Origin: Triatoma infestans
Taxonomy: Eukaryota > Arthropoda > Insecta > Hemiptera > Reduviidae
Length of the DNA: 64,000 nt
Direction of reading: 5' to 3'
Assembly (NCBI GenBank): GCA_011037195.1
Contig: JAAEAF010014379.1
Coordinates: 62,001 to 126,000 of the forward strand
Each line of letters opens with the position of its first letter. Position 1 is the stretch's first letter. Below the pieces are notes generated by a model. That model saw only the letters and a program-made list of their open reading frames with translations. It was not told the DNA's origin and searched no databases. Position numbers and translations under genes: made by a program. This document shows positions 20,296-33,800 of this stretch, piece after piece.

Positions 20296-22306
20296 TTACA
20301 TCCGAAATGAAAAGGTATGTAACTCTTCCTTTATTACTTGATGACCATCGATCCTGCCAGATATCCCGCATAGCGAGTTGAATCCTTTTCCTTTCCTCTC
20401 GTATCCAGCAGAACATGAGAGGCCCCTTTCTTGTTCGCCCCCAAATCTGCTCCTAGGCCGGCTTACTCTGACATCAATAACATGCGCCTCCCTACCAGTC
20501 TTCAACATGTACTCGAGGCCTCGTCTTACAAGCAACAGATCCAAAGGCATCTTACCCGCAATCACCTGCAACGCCGCAGTAGAGACGGTCCTACAGCATT
20601 TTGTTATCAATAACAAAAGCGATCGCTGTAAACTTTCCAAACATCTTCTTATAGCAACCTTTTCAGCGGACTGAAACCACGCCCCAGCAGCATACGCTAC
20701 AAGCGGAGCCACGATCCCATCATAAAACGTGTGCAAAGCCTGGGCCTTAAGGCCCCACTCCGACCTCATAACTCTGGACAACTTCCCAAAAATCCTCTTC
20801 ACTTTAGTTCTTAGATTTACAGCATGTCTATTGAAACGCAACCCTTCCTGAAGAATAACGCCCAGATAATTAACCTCACAGCAATATTTATAAGAGACTG
20901 TTCCAAACCTAATAACAGGATGCCTATTAGCACTTAACCTGCCTTTCAACATTGCTGTAGACTTAGATTGCGAAATCTCCAACTTGTACAATCTCGACCA
21001 ATTATGCAATCTACCTAGTACCTGTGAGGCCTTCTCCTCCAAATTCTTCCTACTATTACCGCCAACCAACACAACCAAATCGTCCGCGTAGGCCACCATC
21101 TGGCAATCAACATCTAAAGCTAATAGTTCATCAAATATCAAGTTCCACAAAAACGGCCTAAGAACTGACCCCTGGGGGCAACCCCTTTCCACATTTCTTT
21201 CGACCATTGCATACCTTGTCCGAACTACCACACGCCTGCATGAAAAATAACTACACATCATTTTATACATATTGTCTGCACAATTCATATGCCGCAACCG
21301 CCTTAAGATACCCGGCCACCAAACATGATCAAAAGCACCGACAAAGTCTATAAACAACCTTAATACGTATTTACAACTAGATTCTTTCACTAAATCTAAA
21401 ACCTTAACAATTGCATCCACAGTAGATCTCCCTTCCCTAAAACCATACTGCCGTCCAGATGGCATCCCCCAACTCGTAATACCTATTCCTTAGTTTCCTC
21501 TCTGCAATCTTCTCTAATACTTTAGCCAAAACCGGAAGCAACGAGATAGGGCGATAAGAACCCACGTCCGACCTACATCTATCTGAGGCCTTTAAAATCA
21601 ATTTAATTAAAGCCGTCTTAAAACAATATGGGAAAATCCCTTCTACAACACACCTTTTGTACAACAAAAATAGTATATCCGGCCTGTACGTCCAGACCCT
21701 CTTTATCACCTCAACCTCTAAACCGTCAATACCCGGGGACTTGGACATTTTCATTTCACCCATGATAATTTCAATATCCCGCCAATCCAAATCGTTATCC
21801 ACCCATCCAGCTACATAACCTTCATTATCTTTCCGGGTGTCCTTATGCCAAGCCATCTCTAACATTTCATCTTCCCTAGGAACCAGTCCATCTAACATTC
21901 TACCTAACGAGTCCAGCCACGTAATGGTTTCCCGGCCATCCCCTACCCGTATGGAACTAAATACTTCCTCCTGTGTTATCCTTCCAGTCAGCAACTTATA
22001 TACCAATCCCCATGGGTCCCCCGAACCATGCTCCGCCACAAACCTAGCCCAGGACTCCTTCTTTTTTGTAACTATTAACAAATTGAACTCCCGCTTTAAC
22101 CGAACATATTCTCGCTTATAAGCAGAAATCTCTTCATCCGACCCAGACCGACGCCTGCGCTGGAATTTCTTCCTAGCCCTAACTACCTGTGCGCGAAGCT
22201 GAGTTAACTCCGGGCACCACCACGGAACGGGCCTAGCCACCCTGACCTTTTTATTCATAGAGGTTCTGCATGCCTCCACTATTCCCTTCTGGATAATAAC
22301 CCTCAA
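20296..22306 (-). pseudogene. LINE ORF2 reverse transcriptase
   Basis: Two overlapping frames (21437-22306 and 20296-21465) give almost the whole RT. The first has SPGIDGLEVEVIK and YRPISLLPVLAKVLEKI. The second has YGFREGRSTVDAI, FIDFVGAFDHV, GCPQGSVLRPFLW and the catalytic AYADDLVVLVGG. Thumb-like motifs NYLGVILQ and APLVAYAAGAW follow. One frameshift near 21450-21475 separates the two halves. FIDFVGAFD has V where most families have K or S. Confidence 0.87.
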
Positions 22307-23129
22307 CCGTCATACCCCTAAAACCAGCCATACGCACGTCATCAAACCAATTATCAATATATTGGTAAAAGGAATCCCAATCGGCTGACTTTAAAGAAAA
22401 TCTCCCCGACTCTACTCTAACCTTCCTATATCCCATCCTTCCGCACGTAAAAGTAATGCACCTATGGTCACTAGTACTCCAACCCTCTCTAACTGTCCAA
22501 TTAGAGACCACCCTACTGAACGAACATGAAGACAATGTGACATCTATGTAAGATTCCCCATGAACAGTACTGAAAGTCGGCAGAGATCCTAACTCATTCA
22601 TAACAACCAAATTCCGCGAAAAGACCAAGTCCTCTAGTAACAAACCAGCATCATCTAGAATATCTCCTCCCCAAGCAGGCGACTTCGCATTAGCGTCCAT
22701 GGCTACTAAGAGATCCTTAGTTCCGAGTGTATCTACAACCTTCTCAAGGTCTGCCATAAACCGTTCAAAGTCCAAACTAGGTTGACAATACAACGACACA
22801 ACATAGAAAACACCAAAAACCGAACCGATCTCCGCACATACCATATGCGAGTTACACAGCGCATCTATCCTGGTAACAACTAAATCACGATTAAGAACCA
22901 CTATTGCCGCCCACGACACATCCCCCCCTTGAACGACCCGAGCGGTCAGCCCGTAACCCGAAACCTTTTTCTGGAACAAGTATGGTTCTTGAACCAGCAA
23001 TATATCACAACGTTCTTCCACCAACTTTTGCCGAAGCTGAGCAGCAACCGATCTCGACCTTTGTGCATTAACCTGAACAATCCTGACTAAATCCCGATCC
23101 CTATTAATTCGTCCCCTTGAACTAATCAT
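22251..23129 (-). pseudogene. LINE ORF2 endonuclease domain
   Basis: A 292-codon frame starts at ATG 23129-23127. It shows endonuclease/exonuclease/phosphatase motifs in order: QVNAQRS near residue 20, LLVQEPYL near 45, an LVAMDANAKSPAWGG block with the catalytic D and N, IDVTLSS, and the final SDHRCI with catalytic S, D and H. The domain nicks the target site in these elements. A frameshift near 22270-22306 separates it from the RT frame. Its own sequence has no internal stop. Confidence 0.87.
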
Positions 23130-23250
23130 AAGAGATGCTATCCAAATATAACCTCATCGCTCTTATATACTCCGGGCACGTAGGACTCCTAACGTGGTGT
23201 TCAAAACCCCTACCTCGTATCCTGCAGTTCCCGCACACAGAATCCTGCTG
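23122..23250 (-). pseudogene. LINE ORF1 C-terminal remnant
   Basis: About 42 codons read DSVCGNCRIRGRGFEHHV, then TCPEYIRAMRLYLDS and a stop at 23124-23122. The C-x2-C...H...C pattern is a gag-like zinc knuckle, as in ORF1 of R1 and I elements. The ORF1 stop overlaps the ORF2 ATG by eight bases (ATGATTAG), which suggests coupled translation in the parent element. The rest of ORF1 is lost by 5' truncation. Confidence 0.7.
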
Positions 23251-23253
23251 CGG

Positions 23254-23560
23254 CTAATCAGGGCATACGCAGCCGGCTCCTAGAAGAAGGCGAGTATGTG
23301 TTCGTACACAATCCGGTACCTGGCCCCGGGGTGGCCAAAAAGTTCTACAAGCCGTGGGAAGGACCCTACCCGGTGGTGCGCCGTCTCTCCGAAGTAACAT
23401 ACCAGTTGCGTATCCAGAGGGAACGGCTGACCACCATTCATATAAACCGCCTCAAACCTGCTCGGCGAGGGGTGCCTGTTGACCGAGGCTACAGCCGAAG
23501 AAGCTCCGACCGGAGGAACCCTGGCGCGGCCGCGCAGCCCGGGCCTGGAGCCAGGCACGG
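23254..23560 (+). pseudogene. gypsy integrase C-terminal domain, resumed after the LINE
   Basis: The frame reads IRSRLLEEGEYVFVH, KKFYKPWEGPYPVV and TIHINRLKPARRG, the GPF/Y-type module at the end of gypsy integrases. It follows the LINE directly and shows that the LINE inserted into an existing gypsy copy. Confidence 0.85.
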
Positions 23561-24282
23561 ACGCCGATGAGATGATTATACCTCCACGAAGCCCCAGTCC
23601 ATACCAAGCGGAAAGGATAGCCGAAGAGTCCCTGGGCGGCGCAAGTGAATGGGAGGCCAACCCGGAAGTTCCCCAGGAGGGCTTAGAAGACATGGCTCTA
23701 CACTGTACCCCAGAAGACAAGGCTAACGTGCCCCCAGAACGTCAGTGAGCAGGAGCTCCAGGGGACTGGGGAGAAAACCACTAGACCATCATGCACATAC
23801 CACACCACCGACTACCGCCTGCTACCTCGGAGCCTAGGCCGCTCGGCGCTGGACAGCCGCCTCGGTAGGCCGCTTAGCCTGCCGCGCCTACCGTTGCTAG
23901 GAGAGGAGAAGGGTCCCCTACTATCTCTGACCCTCGAGGAAGGAGCCCAAGACCGACTGGCGAGGAGGGACGATTGGACGACGATGAATTCGGAGCGGAA
24001 GAGGTAGAGGTGGAGGAACTGCTTCGCTTCGTACAGCGCATTCAGCGTAAGAGACAGCGGGCTGCCACCTGGAGATAGGGCTCATTGGGAGTTGCGCTGC
24101 TGGTCGCCCTAGGAGTCGCCGGGGCGGGGGCATGCATTTGGTTTCGACGACGAGCAAGACAGTCCAGCCAGAGGACGGAGGAGCAACACCAGCCTATGGA
24201 ACCGACGGCTCAGCCACGCACCTCCCCGCTGGCAGTCTTCGTCCCCCCCGGGCGCTCGGAGGATGCCGTTTCTACACAATAG
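23479..24282 (+). pseudogene. Extra 3' ORF region of the gypsy element, function unknown
   Basis: After integrase, 800 GC-rich bases precede the 3' LTR. A first frame (23479-23748) is acidic and proline-rich. A later frame has acidic EEVEVEELLRFVQRIQ, a stop at about 24076, then GVALLVALGVAGAGACIWF followed by RRRARQ. The latter is a hydrophobic segment plus basic residues, as in a membrane anchor. No envelope family could be recognised. It could be a decayed accessory or envelope-like ORF, or non-coding 3' sequence. Confidence 0.4.
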
Positions 24283-24315
24283 GCAAAGTGTAGCCCATAA
24301 GGGCTCCACTTTGAT

Positions 24316-24326
24316 AAATGGGGGAG
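24316..24326 (+). promoter_or_regulatory. Polypurine tract of the gypsy element
   Basis: AAATGGGGGAG lies three bases before the 3' LTR, where the primer for plus-strand DNA synthesis is expected. Confidence 0.7.
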
Positions 24327-24329
24327 TAT

Positions 24330-24782
24330 TGTGAGGAGTCAGTTCAGTGAACGGGGAAAACCGCTGAGTCGGCAGCTGAAATTGGGCTAGAGCGCTAGGT
24401 GTTAGGCTGGCACGGCAGTCAGTTGGCGAGTGGCGTGGTGTGTGGAACTGGAAAAGGAATGAACTGGTGGATCTGGTTGCTGTGTCGGTGAGTAACTCTA
24501 GCCCGGTTTCAAGCGCAATCCTGAGAAGTACGAGTGTGAGTGGGTGTGTGTGTGTGTATGTGTGTGTGTGCTGCGTGTGAAGGGTCGACTCACGGTCAAG
24601 TTAACCCCGAGGGCGGGATAAGTAGTTGTAAGTAGTAAATCGGGATTAGAAAAGTGATTAATTCATGGACTTAGTAATTATATTGTTGTAATATGTTGTA
24701 TTTTATGTGTAAAATAAATAATTAAAGGAAAAACGTAATTTCTGTCGAAGGCTGGTTCATTGCCCTGTATCCGAGCTTTACA
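24330..24782 (+). repeat. 3' LTR of the gypsy element
   Basis: This 453-base copy matches the 5' LTR closely. It lacks about 48 bases after GATAAGTAG (near 24618), where short AGTAG repeats in the 5' copy could have mediated the deletion. It also has a longer (GT)n tract and a few substitutions. It is followed by the ACAT duplication. Confidence 0.93.
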
Positions 24783-24869
24783 ACATAAAACATTAACACT
24801 GAATTAATAACAGTGTTATTTTTAAATGGAAAAGAATCGTAAATGTATAAATTTAATTTTTTTTTTCAG

Positions 24870-27800
24870 GTCGATTTTGCACTTAATCAAATGATAAAAC
24901 CAGTAAGACGTGATTTAAAACGAGCATACAATACTGGACTTTGGATACAGATTTCATATTCCAAACATATGACCCAATTTCACGCTAAAATAAATAGAAT
25001 TCAAATGGATAACCAACAATTTGATTGCATATTTCCGGTTATATTGTCACCAATATCACCCCCTAAAAGTATATACACAGAAACTAGTAAGTAAGGAAAA
25101 ATTCAAATAAATATAAAAAAAGTATTAAAATTATTAGAAATAAGTATACATTAATTTGTTTTTAATTTCAGTCCCAAAGCCATTTGTAGAAGTTAGTATA
25201 GTAAAAAGACTAACTGAACATAGTATTGTTCAACAATTTAAATACTTTAAAGTTTTAATACAAGAATTTCATGTTAAAATTGATATAGGATTTATTAATG
25301 CCATGGTTAAATTTTTTGAATCTGAAAGCGCAAATGAAGATGAAGTATGTATTTTTACTTTGTTAATTAGACAGAACTTTTACCTCAATTTTATTACACA
25401 GTGTCTTAAGTATTTTCCTAAGAAAATTACTTATTTTTTTTAATTTATAAGCGATTTCTTTTTTAAAATAGTAAAATATTATTTGATTTGATTCTAATCT
25501 ATTGGATTTTTCAAATTGTGAATGTGAGTTTGGGTCCAGAATGCTGAATAACAACCATGATTTTATTCTTCTTAGAATGCTTTATTTTGTTGATTTTGAG
25601 TGGTTTCGAACACATCCCTTATCAGGTTGTGGAAAGAATAAAACTTCAAGCTTCAAAATGCTAATTTTTTATTTTTTTCAATCAGTCAGAGTGATGTGCA
25701 GATATTTTCAATTGTTTTTCTTAGTTTGAATGTTAGTGGGGGGGGGGGGGGTATCGGCCAGAGGTGGGCAACTTTTGGTCATATGGGAAGTCTTCCTGCA
25801 CCATATTAACATTAGAAGCCATTATGTCTTGTGGGGTGGGTCTGATCCGGGATAGGCTAAGCCGGCACTGTGAGGGTGAATCTTGTGTAAATAGTTACAA
25901 ATTTAATTTAGATTTAGGAATTATGGGTGCGAGGAATATCGAGTACTCCACCCCGAGTAAGTGTTATTTTTGTTGTGTGAAATTGTCAGAATGAATGTAT
26001 TTATTGGTATGAGAGTTTAAGATGATATGAATGCAACTAAGCGCGTGAGTATGAATATATTGACTGATAGGAGGTTTGTTAATGAGTATTTGGTATAAAT
26101 AAGGTATAAATTATGAGAAAGTAATAAAGTTGCTAGTAGCTGGATGTGTTGAGATGGGTTTTGTTGGATATATGACAATGAATTTTTTACATTTATAGAA
26201 TAATATAGTGGGTATGGCATAACAGCTAATGCCAAAAAAAAAGAAGTAATTAAACAATAATTATTACAATGCATCTGGTATTAATTATATAATAGCTTAA
26301 TTCTTAACTGTAGTAATTTTGTAGCAAATCTACTTCAATAAAGATCTTGAATTAGTTGACAAACCATTGGAATTTTATGTATCGATGTCTTCTACACAAG
26401 AGCAGAAAAATTATTATGATTATTTACACTTATCACCTTTAAAGGTAATATAAATTTATTTTTAATATTATCCTGCAACAAATTTATTATTTAGATTAAT
26501 TTGTTTTAAAATGTAATTAGATGATATAATATAGATTTTTCAACTAATTTTATTGTAGATACATGTGAGTTTTTCATTAAGTGGAGGTGGAAGTGGTAAT
26601 CAAGAATCAACTATGCCACCTTTCTTAAATTTACTTATGCAGAGTTTTGGTGTTACACTTACAGATGTACAGGATGTTGTATTCAAGTAAGTAATTGAAA
26701 TCAAAAAAAATAATAACTGGTTAAAAAGAAAGTTGAAATGTGAAAAACCCAATCAATAATATTAATGTGAGCAAAAAAATATGTTTGATTAAGCAACCAA
26801 ATTCATTTGTTATAGACTAGCTTATTTTGAAAGGGAATTTACATTTCTTACTCAGCGCTCACTAATGTCCGAAGTACAGTCGCATTACATGGGACAGCTG
26901 ATTAAACAGTTGTACGTACTAGTCTTAGGATTAGATGTAATAGGTAACCCATTTGGACTTGTAGTCGGGTTAGGGCAAGGAGCTGCAGATCTGTTCTACG
27001 AACCGTTTCAGGTAATTTTTATAATTATATTCAGTTTTTATTTCGGTAACAAATAATTAATCATGAGTTTTTATTTTTATTATCTTGCTTTATCCTTATC
27101 TCTAAGATTTGTTTTCACTTACACATAAGAAATAATTTGTCCTAGAACGAATATTAATTATTTGGATTTGAACAGCTAATTTTCTAAGATACAGTGGAAA
27201 TTTATAATTAGTAAACTATCAGAAGTTTTTCAATGATATCCTGTTTCATTTTGTGGTTATCGATCGTCTTAGGCCTCATCATCAGGATGTTTGAAAGTTT
27301 GATTACAATGCACGTTCTAGGCACACACTCATGTGTTAATCGAAGTTGGGCAACCCCAAAACATCAGTGATTACAAAATAAAATCGGGAAAAAAACTTTC
27401 TTATTTTCCTGCTTTGCGGAATCCAATCACTCAGACAGTAATCCTAATTAGACAAACAAATATTGCTGTTGTAATTTGTCTTTCCAAAATAATACTGAGA
27501 TTCAAATGAACTTTATTTTAAAAACAGTTTTTTTTTTTTTTTTTTAAACAATCTTTTTATAATAATTTTTATACAAACACTTATGTATAGGAAAATTATC
27601 GCGCAGAAAATTCACGTTTTTTGCCATTAGCTGCTTGGTCATAGCAAAGTTTTACCATCAGCTAATTATTTTCACCCAACTTTTAATAATTCTCACATTA
27701 ATATGTACTGATGACCATAAATTCTCACTAACCATCTAATATTAAATATTAGATTTATTTAATCAATGAATTTGGTTGCCTTCAAAAAAGGACAAGCGTA

Positions 27801-30800
27801 CATCATTGTTTCAACGGTTCGGTATAGAAGCAACGATCTACGGCAAGGCGATAAAGTGGACATAGAAAAGCGTGCCATCCATGAGACATATATACAACAT
27901 TTCTCCCAGATGTATAAGGGAAGGGACCGGTTGGGGGAGCGCAATTTTCAAGTGCGCGGCCTATGGGTTCAGCGCTCGGGAAACTATTCCCAGAAAAACC
28001 GTGGAATTTTTTGACGAAGTCAATCGACCTAATTTATTGTCGAGGCCACCGGAAGAGGAAGAACTTAATGTAGACTGCTTAGCTATTACTAACCATCGCA
28101 TCTACAGCTACAGGAACACAAATAAATTTGACGCACACACATCTCAGTTGCTAATTAAACGACTATCAAGTCTGATGAAGGCAATTGTGGTTATCGATTT
28201 CGTTCATTTTCCTTAAGAAAGTCACCATTAAAACTGTTTCATATAGAAAGCCATCACTCTACGAAATTATTTATTAAATTAAATAAAATTATCGAATAGA
28301 ACAATTGTTCAAAAGTTTGAATAATGAATCTATTTCTATTTTATTTTATTTATTTATCATTATTATTTCATAAAATTCCTGATTAAACTGATCAGGAAAG
28401 GAGACATTTATTTTTTTGTTTCATCTTCTCATTTGATATACGGATGAAAATTGACTCTTCCAAATGAAGATAGAACATTAATTTGAAACTTTCCAAGTCT
28501 ATTTAAATCTCATTCGAAAAATCTTCTCCGGTTTTTGCAGCATGAACTTTAATGTCAGCTACACCAATGGGAAATTATCGCTTTTCACGCATATTTTATA
28601 CTGTTTTCTCCATATGAATTTTTCTTATATTTAGACATACAAAAGTCTCAAAATGTGCACAAAAAAATCTGTTGCTTACAGTTTTTTTTACATTTTGTTT
28701 GAAATAATTTTAGTGTATAGTTGCAAAATCTTTTTTATAGGGAGCTATTCAAGGGCCTGGAGAATTTGCAGAAGGTTTGGTAATTGGTATGAGATCTCTA
28801 GTAGGACATACAGTTGGAGGAGCAGCCGGAGCAGTTTCCAAAATTACCGGAGCTATGGGTAATCTTGGTTATTTATATTCTGAAATTGTCCAAATAGGAT
28901 TTATTTTTACTTTCTCCTATTGCTGTAATAAGTAAGTAAATTTTTTTTTTTAAGTAAGTAACTTTTTCTAACTGCTTTAAGAAGGAGGCGTTTACAGTCA
29001 TCCCTTATCGATCGGTGGTAACTGATAGGAACTTTAAAAAATGTGGATAGAAACAATCACACTACCTTCTCCTAATGCTTGCTAATAGTATTATTTTCTT
29101 AACAATGAAATTTTAATCAAATTGCTCTTAAAACATATATGTATGTAAATGCTGGTAGAGGTACATATTGTTTCTTAGCAGTAGCAAATAGTATATAAGA
29201 TTACACTTAGTCTAGCAGTCAGAGCCGCCATTAACAATTAATGAAAATTGATATCACATTTTACCCGGAACTCCCCTAAAATCAATTTTAGAGGATCCGT
29301 TTTCTAGAAAATTTCGAAATACTCAGAAGCCCATTCTATGAAGTCGTACTTGTGGATAACCGATTTTCTTTAAACTTGGAATTCTTGCAATGCTTTCTAA
29401 GCCTTATGTTACATAATACTTTATACCATTAGTGATAGAACCGTATATTTTACTGAAGAAGCTTAACGTTCCAGCTTCTCCAGTAGGTTAAAAAAAAAAA
29501 AAATCGCTTGGTCTTTATGTGTCTAGTTGATATGTAAAGTTCAAAAAGAATAGTTTGAGCTGAACAGGTAATCGCAAAACATTGAACACTCAGTAAAAAC
29601 TCATTTCTGATTGATCTTGGTGAAACGTTCCTGTCAAATGTGGTAGTTGTACCTATACGAAACATCAAACCACATCGCCCTGCGATTTTCATTTTTGAGA
29701 TAATCTGTTTACACATAAAGACATTTGATAAAAACATTTATTTCAAATTCAGGGTACCTTAAAACATGTATTTGCGATGAGAACCGAATTTCGAAAATTT
29801 GACAATGTCCCCATTACTTAGTCTTCCATTTCAGTTATTAATAACTATTCCGGACAAAATTAAGTATTTAGTAAAAGTTACAACTTTGAAAGAAAGTTTA
29901 TCAATTGGAACTTTGAAAATTGCCATAAAAGAAAGTCATCAGTATTTCATTCTAGATTTGTTTTTCTATTTGATGAAAATATCGTACTACTGCTCTGTGG
30001 TCCGTCTATAGATTTCTGCAATCTCCATAGTTATTGAGTTTGTTACATAGCATTCTTTGGGACTTATAGATCGGAATTATTGCAGGAAAATGTCCGCGTC
30101 TTTTCATGTTCTAGCAAAATATAGCGGATAAGTGTTGTACATAATATTTTTCTTCTTTTACCTTATTCTCTCTTTTTTATTTTTTTTAGGTAAAGGAATT
30201 GCTGCTTTAACGTTTGATAAGGAATACCAAAGGCATCGACGAGAATTGTTTAGTCACCAGCCTGCTAATTTGCAAGAAGGATTGGCACAAAGTGGAAAAG
30301 GTCTTGTAATGGTGAGAATATTTATTTATTTGTTACATGACTTATAAAGAAAAGAACCTTTAGTAAGCTTGGCTTATAAAGAGAACAAGATTTATGTCTT
30401 TAAAATGGCAAATATTAAAGACAAAATATGAACAAAGTAAAAATATGAAGTATATAAAAACATAAAAATAAATACTGAAATGAGAGATAATACCATTTGT
30501 AAAAATATTAATCAAATTAAGTAAGTTTATATAATTGAATATATAAGATTTGCTAAAACTTAAAACACTGTAGCAAACAAAACATTGTTGTAATGGTATG
30601 AATATTTCATGATGTAATCACCTAGTCCTAAATCTAAATGAACATACTCGATCTCTCAAGCTGTAAAATATTGTTATAATGAATTTGTATGTAATCTGAC
30701 GTATAATAATATTTTCCGATTATAGGGTGTAGTTGATGGTGTAACTGGAGTTATAACGAAACCTATAACAGGTGCCCGTGACCATGGAGTTGAAGGTTTT

Positions 30801-33800
30801 TTCAAAGGTGTTGGTAAAGGTGTAGTGGGTCTTGTCACCAGACCAACTGCTGGTCTTATTGATTTTGCCAGTGGTTCATTCAATGCGGTGAAAAAGTTAG
30901 TTGGTTTTATCAAATAATATTATCATTTAATTTGTTTGCATAATTTCATTCATTATTAATAAAAATGTTGATTAATTTGCATGCACATTTTTCAGAGCAA
31001 CCGACCTTTCTGAAGACGTTGCTAGAATGCGTCTTCCACGTCCAATCAGACCAGATGGTTTGGTTCGTCCTTTTTCAAAAATCGAAGCAGAAGGTCATAA
31101 AATATTGCAGGTAATTAAATATGAGATGTTTTAGAGTAGCATAATTAATAAAGAATTCAGATTCCAAATTAAACTGAAAATAATATAGAAATTGTTTAAA
31201 ACTTCCCTTCTATGTGGAAGAAAGATGGAAAAAATTGTTAATAATGTTTTTGGAAATTATTGATAATAAAAATTGCTAATTAAATTTTCCAGTTTAAACC
31301 CTATGAAATTGCAATAATTGTGTATTCCACATCAAATTGTTTTATAGGTTCATAGGTTCTTTTTAATTAGCCAATCGCTTATTCGTAAAAAAAAATTGTC
31401 TCCGAACCGATAGTGATCAAAAATTTAATTGTGTCCCTTCTTAAAACCTCGTTTTCATTAAGAAACACTAAAAGAATCATAGTATATGTTCCAATTTCAA
31501 TTATGTAGTACGTATTATGTATCTAAATTCAACTATGTCATAAATTCTATGTAATAAATATCTACTTCTGTAGTATTATATACAAATTCTTATTGTATTA
31601 TTTTTACAAGAGTTTTGGTGTGATAACAATAACGACCTACAAACAGTCAAAATTTTATATGAAGTATCTTGACATTTAACATAGCACATGGGTGTAGTCA
31701 AGGGGGCATGGCGGGCGACGCTCTTCTCCCTAGAGGTTGAAAATAATAATAATATTGAATAATACAAAAATAAAAATATTTAGTACAAAGTAGAAATTGG
31801 CCATTTATCAGAAACTTTAAGTTGAAATTGAAATTTTTATTTGAAGTTACTTAGATCTTACAAGTAGGATATAATTAGAAAAATAATAAAGATATTTTTC
31901 TAGCCATCCTTTATAATAAGTAACAGATATATAGAAGTATTAGACAAAGATAAGTTAAGGTTTTTTTAATATTCTGTTTAATACTTAGGTTCTTATATTT
32001 ATCAGTCAGTACTGTAGTAACTGATTTTTGATGATTTTTGAAAACCTTAAGTTTTTATATATATAATGTGCCCATGTCATTTTATGTATATATAATGTGC
32101 CCCTGTCATTTTATATATATGAGGTTTTTTGCATAGGCATAAGATTATTGATATATTTTAAAATTTTCTTACTTATTTTTTGATTTGCCCTAGGATTTAG
32201 AGAAGGGGAAATATGCAGCTACGGATTCCTATGTTTATCATATGCAAATAGGTTTAGGAAGGCAGAAAGACATACTTCTTCTTACGGATAAAAGGCTTGC
32301 TTATCTAAGTCTGAATGAAATATTTGGAGGTTACCAGGTATATTACTTTTTGATCGGAGCTTCCATTAATTTAATATGAAACTTCTAATTTTAAAGGGTA
32401 AAAGTAAGGGTTTGCGATTCAGTGTGTATTGAGGCACTAACTAAATTAATACCCATACTTTAGAATGATCTCGAAGTTGAAGGGAGTTGATCTTCTCCAA
32501 AGATGTCCTTCTAGCATGAATTCTAGATGAAAGGGAATCTAGAAATGGGATGTAGAGAAATTGCAGCGCCTCTTTCTCTGTCGTTGGCTTTAACCTTACT
32601 ATTCGCGTGTAAGTAGGAACATTCATTTAAATTGGGATATATTCCAGCTTCTGGCAAGATATAAGCTTGGACACACGTAAGTCATTATCCTTTGTGTATG
32701 AATGGATTGTCGGCAAACCAAAATGATGATTTGAGCTGATGGTAGGATGATACCATGACTTCAACTGGCTACAGTTCCTTATTTTTTAAGGCTGCAAGTC
32801 TACATTAGGGATGTTGTGGTGATTGGTTCCGCAGAACTGGAAAACTCAGAGACATTTTCCGTGGTAGCCTATTTCATTTCTCAGAGACATTATGAAGCTT
32901 CTGCAGGTTCCCTTTTATCGAGTTCATGAGATTGACTGCAGCCATTGAATTTCAACACCTTCTTTGATATTAAGAAAACATGTCTACATTATGAAGAAAC
33001 TCGCATTTGTCTTGTAACTGATTATTCAGGTTTTGAAAATATAAGATTCAAAATATTTGATCGATATAGTTTGTCCATGGAAGAGCCTTTGTTGTTTTCT
33101 CAGAAAATTATAGTTAGTTCCTTTTCATTCGGGCAGCTGATCTTCGCTGAATTAGATTTTGAACTGATCCCGGGCGTTTATTATTTGTCTTTGCAGGAGC
33201 TGTAATATCCTGAGGAGCTTTGGATAGAGCAAAGGAGAGGTCCCTATTCACGTATAGATAACAATAGTTTGTGTAGAATTTGTTATAATTAAGCCTGTTT
33301 ATCATAATGACTATGTCAAATATTTCATATGACTAAGGGATTTTCTTTTCTGGTGCAATCATTTATAATTAAATTCTATAATAGTAATGTTGTTTAAAAA
33401 TCATTATTCATTACATTTAAAATGAGATAGTTTTAATTCTTTTTGCAGATTGAATGGGCCAATACTTGGCTTGATATTTCAAGTCCAAAAATCGTAAATA
33501 ACGGTGTTAGCATAGCAACTGAAAAGAAAAAAGGAGTTCGTGGCTTCTTTTCTACTAATGAATGTGGTAAAATATTACTAATTGATAGACAAGATCAGAA
33601 AGAGGTAAGTTTGTTTTCGTGGTGTTCATGATATTTTCACAATCAGTATAAAATTTGTTTTTTCCATTATTTTTTTTGTCTTGATATTATTCTGTTACGG
33701 CTTCTAAGAAAACTAAATTTCTCAAAATCTCATTTTATGCCTTGAAAAAAAGATTATATATTTGTCGAAACTTTACTAGTAAACTTGTTTTTTTTTTTTT

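Larger units (their letters stand above)
19640..23250 (-). mobile_element. R1-like non-LTR retrotransposon (LINE) nested in gypsy integrase
   Basis: On the minus strand the element reads: the tail of ORF1 with a zinc knuckle, an apurinic-type endonuclease, a reverse transcriptase with a YADD box, and a C-terminal zinc-finger domain. It is 5'-truncated within ORF1. The overlap of the ORF1 stop and ORF2 start, and the protein style, suggest the R1/I group, but I cannot place the clade firmly. At least three frameshifts make it inactive. The flanking gypsy integrase appears to lack a dozen residues, so the insertion may have come with a small target deletion. Confidence 0.88.
15997..24786 (+). 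mobile_element. Ty3/gypsy LTR retrotransposon, decayed, with a nested LINE
   Basis: Two LTRs (16001-16494 and 24330-24782) begin TGTGAGG and end TTTACA. They are flanked by the 4-bp duplication ACAT (15997-16000 and 24783-24786). A primer-binding site, remnants of gag, reverse transcriptase, RNase H and integrase, a polypurine tract and an extra 3' ORF region lie between them. The order RT-RNase H-integrase identifies Ty3/gypsy. Most of gag and protease and the core of RT are deleted, several frameshifts are present, and an R1-like LINE interrupts integrase. The internal region is much more GC-rich than the host. It lies in sense orientation in a Vps13 intron and cannot move on its own. Confidence 0.93.
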
